Part shown: positions 8,451-14,706 of the stretch, in pieces
Layout of the letters: every line of letters starts with the position of its first letter
Numbering within the stretch: the stretch's first letter is position 1
Assembly: GCF_022179185.1 (NCBI RefSeq)
Contig: NZ_BPQJ01000003.1
Coordinates: forward strand, 90,459-154,458
Source: Methylobacterium frigidaeris
GTDB lineage: Bacteria > Pseudomonadota > Alphaproteobacteria > Rhizobiales > Beijerinckiaceae
Direction of reading: 5' to 3'
Length of the DNA: 64,000 nt
Notes under the pieces: model-generated
Database searches by the model: none
What the model was told of the DNA's origin: nothing
What the model saw: the letters and a program-made list of their open reading frames with translations, nothing else
Translations under genes and position numbers: made by a program

Positions 8451-8975
8451 ATGCGTTCGATCCTGATCCCGGCCCTCGCCACCACCCTCCTGTCGGCCGG
8501 TGCTGCCGCGGCGGCCCCCGCCGGGGACCCGTCCGGGACCTGGCTCACCGAGGACGGCCGGGCCAAGATCAAGATCGAGAAGTGCGGCCCCAACGCCGCC
8601 CATGCCTGCGGCAAGGTGGTGTGGCTGAAGACGCCCCTCAACGATCAGGGCCAGCCGCGCACCGACATCAAGAATCCCGATCCGAAGAAGCGCAACCGCC
8701 CGGTGATCGGCCTCACGCTGATGGACGGGCTGAAGCCCGAAGAAGGCGCCTACAAGGGTCAGATCTACAACGCCGAAGAGGGCAAGATCTACGACGTCTC
8801 GGTGAGCCGCGAGAGCGCGAGCGAACTCGCCATCTCGGGCTGCATGCTGAAGATCCTGTGCGGTTCGCAGACCTGGACCAAGGCCCCGGACGAGTTCGCC
8901 CAGGTCGCGCCGGCGTCGAGCAATGCCGCGCCGGCGAAGGCGAAGCCCGCCGCGGCGAAGCCGGCCGCGAACTGA
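8451..8975 (+). CDS. Exported DUF2147-family protein
   Basis: A 174-residue periplasmic protein. It starts at ATG 8451 with CCAGGAGACTCCTGC upstream. A signal peptide occupies residues 1-21 (ending AAAAA). The DUF2147 domain follows, recognisable from GTWLTEDGRAKIKIEKCG, ACGKVVWLKTPLND, the GLTLMDGLK block and DVSVSRESASELAISGCM. Members are small lipocalin-like beta-barrels of unknown ligand. Cysteines at CG, ACG, GCM and LCG could form two disulfides. A low-complexity Ala/Lys/Pro tail ends the protein. It is monocistronic. Confidence 0.88.
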   Translation: MRSILIPALATTLLSAGAAAAAPAGDPSGTWLTEDGRAKIKIEKCGPNAAHACGKVVWLKTPLNDQGQPRTDIKNPDPKKRNRPVIGLTLMDGLKPEEGAYKGQIYNAEEGKIYDVSVSRESASELAISGCMLKILCGSQTWTKAPDEFAQVAPASSNAAPAKAKPAAAKPAAN

Positions 8976-8978
8976 CCG

Positions 8979-9650
8979 TCAGCCGCGCGGAGCCGGGGCC
9001 TCATCCGGGTCCGGCTTGAGCCGAAAGCCGCGCTGGACCCCTGGGCGGGCCTTCATCCGGTCCATCCAGGCGGCGACGTTCGGGAACGCCGCGATGTCCT
9101 GGCCCTGGCGCTCCCAGAGCTTGGCCCAGGGCAGGATCGCGATGTCGGCGATGCTGTACTCCTCCCCTGCGACGTAAGGGTGGCGGCCGAGCTGCCCGTC
9201 GAGCGTGGCGTAGAGCTTCGTCGTCGCCGCGGTGAAGCGCTCGACCGCGTAGGGAATCTTCTCCGAGGCGTAGATGCGGAAATGGTGGGTCTGGCCGAGG
9301 GTCGGCCCGAAATTCGCCGCCTGCCAGAAGAGCCAGATGTCGACCGCGATGCGGGCGCGCTCCTCGGCGGGGTAGAACAACCCGGTCTTGCGGGCGAGGT
9401 ACTGCAGGATCGCGTTCGATTCGAACACCGTGATCGGGGTGCCGCCGGGCCCGTCCGGGTCGACGATGACCGGGATCTTGCCGTGCGGCGACACGGCCAG
9501 GAAGTCCGGTGCGGCCTGCGCGCCCTTGCCGATGTTGATCGGCACCATGCGGTACGGCAGCCCGCATTCCTCGAGCATGATCGAGGCTTTCCAGCCGTTG
9601 GGCGTCGTCCAGTAATAGAGGTCGATCGGCGTCGTCGTCACGGCCGACAT
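8979..9650 (-). CDS. Glutathione S-transferase, YghU/Ure2-like
   Basis: A 223-residue cytosolic protein. I chose the ATG at 9650 because it gives the normal start before the thioredoxin-fold strand IDLYYWTTPNGWKASIML. The N-terminal domain contains NGWK in place of a Cys/Ser active site, typical of the nu-like class, then HGKIPVIVD and the glutathione-binding FESNAILQYLA. The all-helical C-terminal domain has the conserved SIADIAILPW capping motif. The likely role is glutathione-dependent reduction or conjugation of electrophiles or peroxides. It converges on the DUF2147 gene with a 3-bp gap. A 16-bp palindrome upstream (9732-9747) may control it. Confidence 0.9.
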   Translation of the reverse strand: MSAVTTTPIDLYYWTTPNGWKASIMLEECGLPYRMVPINIGKGAQAAPDFLAVSPHGKIPVIVDPDGPGGTPITVFESNAILQYLARKTGLFYPAEERARIAVDIWLFWQAANFGPTLGQTHHFRIYASEKIPYAVERFTAATTKLYATLDGQLGRHPYVAGEEYSIADIAILPWAKLWERQGQDIAAFPNVAAWMDRMKARPGVQRGFRLKPDPDEAPAPRG

Positions 9651-9731
9651 GCGGCTGGTCCTTCTGGCACGGCGGGGACGGAGGAGCGTCCGTCGCATCG
9701 GGCGTCCGGGAGAGGTAAACAGAGCCGGGCC

Positions 9732-9747
9732 CACCCTGTACAGGGTG
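9732..9747. promoter_or_regulatory. 16-bp perfect palindrome, possible operator
   Basis: CACCCTGTACAGGGTG lies 82-97 bp upstream of the glutathione transferase start, in the gap shared with the divergent small gene. Its shape resembles operators of MerR-family activators, which sit inside an overlong promoter spacer, but I could not place convincing -35 and -10 hexamers around it. The regulator is not encoded nearby. Confidence 0.4.
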
Positions 9748-9921
9748 AAGGTTGTCTCAATCGACGATCTTGCGACGGTCTTGCACCGGTGTCGTGGCCG
9801 AGACCGGCAAGGACCCAGTAAGCGGGCGGCAACGGGAGCCCCGTCTCTTGCCCTTGCGTCAGGCTGTGGCAGTCTCGGCCGCATGCCGGCCGAGCCGGCG
9901 TTCCTGCTGCGAGCCCGCCCT

Positions 9922-10194
9922 ATGAGCCCGCCCATGCCGTCTCCCCTCCTCCGCACCGTTCTGGCGGTTCTTCTGGCCGCCGCACCTGCCGCGGCCCTCG
10001 GCCAGGCCGCACCAAATCCCGAGTTCGCGCCGCGCCGGGAGCCCAACCTTCGCAGCCTCGCCGCCCGCGAGCGCCAGCGCAAATGCGGCGCCGAGTGGCG
10101 CGCCCTGACCCCCCCGGACAAGGCGGCGCAGGGTCCGCGCTGGCCGCAATATTACAGCAAGTGCGTCCGCCGCCTGAAGGAGCAGCGCGCCTGA
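9922..10194 (+). CDS. Small exported protein of unknown function
   Basis: A 90-residue product if started at ATG 9922; a second ATG at 9934 is equally possible, and 9883 would push the signal peptide inward. A signal peptide is seen (PLLRTVLAVLLAAAPAAALG). The mature part is basic and helical with two cysteines, in RKCGAEWRALTP and YYSKCVRRLKEQ. The spacing recalls PsiF-like repeats, but the match is too weak to name. No operon partner is present. Confidence 0.6.
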   Translation: MSPPMPSPLLRTVLAVLLAAAPAAALGQAAPNPEFAPRREPNLRSLAARERQRKCGAEWRALTPPDKAAQGPRWPQYYSKCVRRLKEQRA

Positions 10195-10314
10195 CGCGTC
10201 CGCGCGGATCCAGATACCGGGGGAACCGGAGCGACGGCGTCTCTCGGCCCTCGGGTCCATCCGTGACGGTATCCAACGCCCGCCCGCGGGCGACGCCGAG
10301 GTTCGACCCCGAGA

Positions 10315-10328
10315 ATTGTTAGATCTTG
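10315..10328 (+). repeat. 14-bp element, inverted copy upstream of the porin
   Basis: ATTGTTAGATCTTG here recurs in inverted orientation at 12383-12396, upstream of the porin gene, so the two copies flank it. In DNA this rich in GC, two exact AT-rich 14-mers around one gene are unlikely to be chance. They may be regulator sites or relics of a duplicated porin promoter. Confidence 0.5.
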
Positions 10329-10378
10329 ATGCCCGGGATTTTTTACGGAGAAGATCGATACAACGTGAGGTATGACAG

Positions 10379-10407
10379 TTGAACTGACCTTGAGATGCTG
10401 GTACAAA
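10379..10407 (+). promoter_or_regulatory. Sigma-70-type promoter for a candidate short RNA
   Basis: TTGAAC at 10379-10384, a 17-bp spacer and TACAAA at 10402-10407 form a near-consensus promoter pointing toward the terminator at 10445-10471. No open reading frame of any size starts between them. Confidence 0.5.
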
Positions 10408-10412
10408 CAGAA

Positions 10413-10471
10413 ATCCTGAGTTTCGAGACCCAGGGCACCTGCAAGGCGCACTCCCAGAGTGCGCCTTTTTT
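10413..10471 (+). ncRNA. Candidate small RNA, about 58 nt
   Basis: The RNA is bounded by the promoter just upstream and a strong terminator. It would begin with a hairpin pairing CCTGAGTTTC with GAGACCCAGG and end with the 9-bp terminator stem. It has no start codon with a ribosome site. It lies between the small exported gene and the convergent porin. The family is unknown; it could instead be a leader remnant. Confidence 0.4.
10445..10471 (+). terminator. Rho-independent terminator of the candidate RNA
   Basis: A perfect 9-bp stem, GGCGCACTC / GAGTGCGCC with loop CCA, is followed by six T and a further T-rich run on the plus strand. Confidence 0.85.
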
Positions 10472-10494
10472 CTTTTATTTTTCTTTTGAAGACG

Positions 10495-10524
10495 AAAAAA
10501 GGGCCCCGGCTCGCGCCGGGACCC
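10495..10524 (-). terminator. Rho-independent terminator of the porin gene
   Basis: On the minus strand GGGTCCCGGC / GCCGGGGCCC with loop GCGA is followed by six T, 24 bp past the porin stop. Confidence 0.85.
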
Positions 10525-10547
10525 CCGATGGCTCGACTTCGATGATA

Positions 10548-12194
10548 TTAGAAGTCGCGCTGGACGCGCATGCGGATCTGGAACGTGTCGGTGGCGCTGG
10601 CGGTCGGCAGGGCGACGGCACCGGCGAACGGTACGCCGTTCACGACGCTGGTGACCGAAGCCGCGCTGACGCCCGGAGCCTTGTTCTGGTCGATGACACG
10701 GCCGCTCTGCAGGGCGAGGCGGGCGTAGTTGCCCTCGAGGCCGATATCGAGGTCACGCACTGGCGACCAGATCAGGCTGGCGCCCGCGACGATCTGGTTG
10801 GTGTCGCGGAGCTGGCTCGAGAAGCCGAAGCCGGCAGCGAACGGGCTCGGCAGCGACGAGGTCGCGAAACCGCCAATCTGGTTCACGAAGCCGAGATTGC
10901 CGCGGCTGGCCTTGCCGTACGACACTTCGCCGTAGCTGCCGAACACCGCCGAACGCCATTCCGGAGCCCAGTAGTGCAGGTAGGCCGCGGAGACGGTCCA
11001 GGACTTCGAGAGATCGAGCTTGCCGGTGAGCGGATCGACGACCGCGTCGACGAGCGAGGTACCGAGCGAGGTGCCGGCGGCCAGGGACGCGGAGGCGGTG
11101 TAGCCGCCGAGCCAGGCGTTGTAGCCGGTATAGCGCAGGGCGCCCTCGCCGTACGAGCCCTGCAGGTAGAGCAGGTCGCCAGCGGCGATGAACGGCAGGT
11201 TGACCTTCAGGCCGCCCTGCACGGCCCAGCCGTAGTCGCTGCCCGGGCGGGGAGCCACGGCGCCGGCGGTCGAGAAGCCGGCGAAGGAGCGCACCGACGC
11301 CGCGTTGGCGGTGTTGATCTCGTGCACAGCGGCCGAGACCTGTGCCGAACCCCAGGCCGCATCGTAGCGGAGCGCACCGACGAAGTCGGGCAGGCGCTGG
11401 CGCTGGACGACGTCGTAGTCGGCGATGACCGGCTGGCCGAAGGCGTTGGTGCCCAGCACCGGGGTGAAGTTGCCCGAACCGGCGGTGAAGACCTGGTAGT
11501 TGACGAAGTTCGTGCCGGCCGTGCCGCTGCCGAAGACCGGGGTCTTGCGCAGCAGCGGGTCTTCCATCGACAGCGTCGCCGAGAAGCCCTGGCCGAAGGT
11601 CGCGGTGTAGGCGAGCAGGTTGGTCGAGGAGATGTCGGAGCCGAGCGACGAGCCGACGAACTCGAGGTCGTGGGCGTAGAAGTCGAAGAACGAGGCGGCG
11701 CGACCGGCGGTGAAGCCGGCGAACTGGATGAAGGCCTTGTCGACGTTCACCGTGGTGACCGAGCGGCCGAAGGTGTCGACGCCCTGGCCCGGGAAGCCGG
11801 TGCCGGCGAGACGCTGCGTGCCGGACGCGAGGAACGGACCGGTGCCGTAGGCGAGGTCGAAGCGCACGAAGGCGCGCAGGGTGCCGTAGCCGGTCGCCGT
11901 GCGGGCATCGAGGTTCAGACGGCCGAGGCCCTGGAAGCCGGTCAGGTCGCCGCCGCCGACGACGCCGCCGCGGTAGAAGCTCTGCAGGTAGGTGGCCTGG
12001 AACCGGGCGCGACCCGAGACGCGCAGGCAGGTGTCGGTGCCCGGGATGTAGAAGAAGCCGGCACCATGCGTCGAGCAGACGCGGACGTACTCGACCGGCG
12101 CGGCCTTCTTGATCGGCAGATCGGCGGCTTGCGCACCAGCAACGACGGTCAGGCCAGCGGCCGACCCGAGCAGAAGGCTCTTCACGAGCTTCAT
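10548..12194 (-). CDS. Outer-membrane porin, porin-2 family of Rhizobiales
   Basis: A 548-residue trimeric beta-barrel porin for small hydrophilic solutes. It starts at ATG 12194 with TTGGAGG upstream. The signal peptide is MKLVKSLLLGSAAGLTVVAG with cleavage after AQA. The mature start AADLPIKKAAPVEYVRVCS, then GFFYIPGTDTCLRVSGR, is the family hallmark; the two Cys probably form a loop disulfide. Alternating strands fill the rest, ending FQIRMRVQRDF with the terminal Phe required for barrel assembly. It is somewhat longer than rhizobial homologues (about 350-500). It has its own terminator and a long AT-rich upstream region, suggesting heavy regulation. Related genomes usually carry several paralogues. 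Confidence 0.93.
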   Translation of the reverse strand: MKLVKSLLLGSAAGLTVVAGAQAADLPIKKAAPVEYVRVCSTHGAGFFYIPGTDTCLRVSGRARFQATYLQSFYRGGVVGGGDLTGFQGLGRLNLDARTATGYGTLRAFVRFDLAYGTGPFLASGTQRLAGTGFPGQGVDTFGRSVTTVNVDKAFIQFAGFTAGRAASFFDFYAHDLEFVGSSLGSDISSTNLLAYTATFGQGFSATLSMEDPLLRKTPVFGSGTAGTNFVNYQVFTAGSGNFTPVLGTNAFGQPVIADYDVVQRQRLPDFVGALRYDAAWGSAQVSAAVHEINTANAASVRSFAGFSTAGAVAPRPGSDYGWAVQGGLKVNLPFIAAGDLLYLQGSYGEGALRYTGYNAWLGGYTASASLAAGTSLGTSLVDAVVDPLTGKLDLSKSWTVSAAYLHYWAPEWRSAVFGSYGEVSYGKASRGNLGFVNQIGGFATSSLPSPFAAGFGFSSQLRDTNQIVAGASLIWSPVRDLDIGLEGNYARLALQSGRVIDQNKAPGVSAASVTSVVNGVPFAGAVALPTASATDTFQIRMRVQRDF

Positions 12195-12382
12195 TGAGAC
12201 CTCCAAGATTTCGGACCCGAAAGGGGTGAACGACTCTGTTCCGAAGACCTCTTCGGCCTCGAGACCATGTCCCTCTTATGCCCCCGAAGATTCAGCCGCC
12301 GCATAAGTCCGGCCGAACCGCACCTGACTTCATGCGGTGCGGGTGAACAATCTTTCATGACGCCGAGTTGATCAACCGCGTC

Positions 12383-12396
12383 CAAGATCTAACAAT
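12383..12396 (-). repeat. 14-bp element upstream of porin, inverted copy of 10315-10328
   Basis: On the minus strand it reads ATTGTTAGATCTTG, about 190 bp before the porin start codon and at the border of the AT-rich segment. It could be a regulator-binding site in the porin control region. Confidence 0.5.
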
Positions 12397-12399
12397 CTG

Positions 12400-12640
12400 T
12401 TGAGATCGCCATCACGAGAGAATGTGGCAGAATCACCACATTGTGACTTCTGACCATCTTAGATTTATCTTTTGAACTAACAAAGTTTTCCAAGCTCTTA
12501 CATATCGTATCGAATCATCCTCTTGCGTCATGGCTATGTGCTAACATAGCAGACTCTCGGTACATTTTTTCGAATTTATATAAGTATAATTTTGTTAGTT
12601 CAACAATAATAGAGTATATTACGAAGCAGTTTGAGGCATA
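12400..12640. other. AT-rich segment with inverted repeats upstream of the porin
   Basis: Base composition drops sharply to AT-rich in an otherwise GC-rich window. It contains a 7-bp inverted pair, AATGTGG (12421-12427) and CCACATT (12436-12442). It also has a 13-bp perfect inverted pair, TTGAACTAACAAA (12472-12484) and TTTGTTAGTTCAA (12591-12603), enclosing about 106 bp. No open reading frame is supported. It may be porin regulatory DNA bound by a nucleoid protein, or a tiny mobile-element relic. Confidence 0.55.
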
Positions 12641-13504
12641 GACATGTCTGTTGTGTTTTTATAAAGTCTTTCGAGGGGGATCTTGGGGTAAGATCCGAGC
12701 TTCCCGGCGTCGCCCGCGCGGCCTAGGCAACCGCCGCTTCCGCGGCAAGCCGCCCTCCCGCATGGCGGCCGGCCTTCCGGCTTGATGGGGGTGGCTGCGA
12801 ATCGATGTGCAACCCCATCAAGGGGAAGGGCATGCCCAAGGCGACGGGCAGCCTCGCCGCCGGATCCCTCCGCCATGGGCTTCGCCGCGTGGCGCCCGTC
12901 ATCGGCGGCCTCTCCGCCGCAGATTTCGGCCCGGTCTACGGCTTGGCGCTGTTCGTTCCGGATGGGCTGCGGGCCCGGAGAGTGTCGCCGGACCTCACGC
13001 CGCTGACGGCGATCCTGCGGCAGGCCGGGGCGGGCTTCCCCGGCGGCGTCTCCTGTTCGCTGCCTCCATCGCGGCCACCGGCGCCGCGACGGCGAACAGT
13101 CTTCACCTCGGCGCGTCGGATGACATCCCGAACACCGTCTGGAGTGGCGAGCCGACCGCCGGCGAGAACCGGACGGCGTTGTCGTTCGTCGAACACGACG
13201 CGCTCCTGGCCCTGAAGAGGTTGCCGGCTCACCGGGGCGGACCTTCGGGGCGGAGCGGCGAACGGCGCGAAGACCGAATGGCCGCCCATCCATCGAGGCG
13301 TTGGATCTCTCCTCTCCCACCCCGGAGAGGGGATCCGCACCAGTTCGGGGCACCGGCGCACCTGCGCGGCGCGCTCTGCCCAGGAGCCATCCCGGACCTC
13401 TCTGCAAAGGCTCCTCCCAAGCCGCCTCTTGCCTTCAGTTTTTAGTTGTTCTAATTAGCAAGTGGCGGGGCCGGGCGACGGCTCACCGGACGGGAGAGAT
13501 CACG
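12641..13504. other. Gene-poor GC-rich stretch, probably decayed sequence
   Basis: Several overlapping frames stay open on both strands here, as GC-rich DNA allows, but none shows a start with a ribosome site, hydrophobic pattern, recognisable domain or family length. The translated text is dominated by Arg, Pro and Gly as in random GC-rich frames. A hairpin of the CCTCTCC/GGAGAGG type lies at 13303-13336. I call no gene. Confidence 0.5.
13303..13336. repeat. CCTCTCC/GGAGAGG hairpin, member of a dispersed family
   Basis: GGATC...CCTCTCC pairs with GGAGAGGGGATCC around loop CACCCC. Similar hairpins occur at 13771-13796, 23265-23289 and 53245-53282, all intergenic. There is no T run here, so it is not a simple terminator. 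Confidence 0.55.
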
Positions 13505-13714
13505 ATGGCGACCATCCAGGGCGCGGCCTGCAGCAGCTGCCGCTATTTCGACGATCACAAGCTCAACGGCGCCGCCGCCACCGGCGACCAGGGCCTGTGC
13601 CGTTACAACCCGCCGGTCAGCCAGCCGGAGCCGCAGGGCCACGGCCTATGGCCGGTCGTCGCCGGCCAGGACTGGTGCGGCCACTTCACCGCCGAGCAGA
13701 CCCCGGCCGAGTGA
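13505..13714 (+). CDS. Small four-cysteine protein, possible metal or Fe-S binder
   Basis: A 69-residue product with GGGAGAGATCACG before ATG 13505. There is no signal peptide. Four Cys are arranged as CSSCRYF near the N-terminus, a single Cys in LCRYNPP, and one in DWCGHF near the end, each next to an aromatic residue. The order C-x2-C, C, C with a terminal W-C-G resembles small high-potential iron-sulfur or zinc mini-domains, but I cannot assign it. A terminator-like hairpin with T run follows at 13771-13801. It stands alone. Homologues of similar size are, I believe, common in this order as uncharacterised proteins. Confidence 0.75.
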   Translation: MATIQGAACSSCRYFDDHKLNGAAATGDQGLCRYNPPVSQPEPQGHGLWPVVAGQDWCGHFTAEQTPAE

Positions 13715-13770
13715 TCCGAATGATCCGGTCGCGATTTGCGACGGGACCAAGCTTTCCCTGACAATGTCCG

Positions 13771-13801
13771 TCCTCCTCTCCCGCCGGAGAGGGGGATTTT
13801 T
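13771..13801 (+). terminator. Terminator after the four-cysteine gene, CCTCTCC hairpin family
   Basis: TCCTCCTCTCC pairs with GGAGAGGGGGA around loop CGCC (11 bp with one G-T pair) and is followed by TTTTT. It lies 57 bp after the stop codon. Confidence 0.7.
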
Positions 13802-13965
13802 CTCGCGCGTGTTGTGCCGCGAAATGTTTCGTCCAGTGCAGCGGACGAAACACGATGTGCCCCGACCGAGCCGAATCGGCACTCCGAAGCAAAATCGCGG
13901 ACATGCATCGCGCCTATACCGCCCCGCACAAGAGCCCGGAAATAACGGGCTGCGAGGAGGCGAAG

Positions 13966-14325
13966 ATGGTCGTGGCGCGGGTGATCCTGATGAGTGCGAT
14001 GCTGACGGTCGGCATCGTCGAGATGACGAAGACGACGCCGCCGCGCATGGCCGCGGACACCTTGGCCGAGGAAACCTTGGCCGATGTGGCGCGCAAGGCG
14101 GCCCCCGTCGCGGCTCCCGCGGAGGCGGTCCGGGTGGCCCCGGTCTCGACGGCGCCCGCGTCCGACCGCGCCTGCACGGAGGTGGTCTGGCCCTACCGGC
14201 CCGAATCCTGTCTGCGGCCGGAGAGTGCCTCGCAGGAGGCTGGGCCGCGCCGGCCGGTGCGGGTGATCCAGGAGCAGCGCCCGGCAACGCCCGTCCGGAT
14301 GCCGGGCCGGGTGTCGGTCGGCTGA
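13966..14325 (+). CDS. Hypothetical membrane-anchored or exported protein
   Basis: A 119-residue product; ATG 13966 is preceded by CGAGGAGGCGAAG, a good ribosome site. The first 19 residues (MVVARVILMSAMLTVGIVE) form a hydrophobic signal or anchor. The rest is Ala/Pro/Val-rich and flexible, with two Cys in RACTEVV and ESCLRPES, and a basic tail. No domain is recognised. The function is unknown. Confidence 0.5.
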   Translation: MVVARVILMSAMLTVGIVEMTKTTPPRMAADTLAEETLADVARKAAPVAAPAEAVRVAPVSTAPASDRACTEVVWPYRPESCLRPESASQEAGPRRPVRVIQEQRPATPVRMPGRVSVG

Positions 14326-14368
14326 CGCGCGGAACCGATGCGACGAGGCCATCGATCGCGAGACCGTC

Positions 14369-14629
14369 ATGCCGCATTTCAGCGCCGATCTCCTGGACGC
14401 AGTCCTGCACGGCGATCCCGCCGAGCTGGAGGCGCTGCGCGCCTTCCTCGGCGCGGGGCCGGACCGCTGCGCCGGCCGGCGGCCGGCTCCCCTGCCCATT
14501 CCCCGTCCGGCGATGTCGGTACCGACGGGCATCGCCCGGCAGAGGCGGCAGGCCTTCGAGGCCCGGGCGATGAAGCGCCGTCCGGGCCCGGTCTCCGGGA
14601 CCCGCCTGCGGCCGCCGATGCCGGGGTGA
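14369..14629 (+). CDS. Small hypothetical protein, doubtful
   Basis: An 86-residue frame beginning MPHFSADLLDAVLHGDPAEL, whose N-terminal 35 residues look like a real amphipathic helix pair, then a Pro/Arg-rich tail. The ribosome site is weak (GCGAGACCGTC). It sits between the preceding hypothetical gene and the sensor kinase on the same strand. It could be a shadow of GC-rich DNA. Confidence 0.3.
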   Translation: MPHFSADLLDAVLHGDPAELEALRAFLGAGPDRCAGRRPAPLPIPRPAMSVPTGIARQRRQAFEARAMKRRPGPVSGTRLRPPMPG

Positions 14630-14706
14630 GTGCCACCGACGCCCCCGGCGCTGGCAGACCTTGAGAAATAATGCATAGTCGGCGCCCGCGGCGGAACGGG
14701 GCCACG

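Noticed and set aside
10297..10312. GGTTCGACCCCGAG, resembling a tRNA T-loop
   Set aside because: No acceptor stem, D-arm or anticodon arm can be built around it, and no CCA end follows.
12619..13407. 262-residue minus-strand frame in the gap before the four-Cys gene
   Set aside because: Arg/Gly/Pro-dominated text, no domain, no hydrophobic pattern and no ribosome site; equally long frames exist on the other strand.
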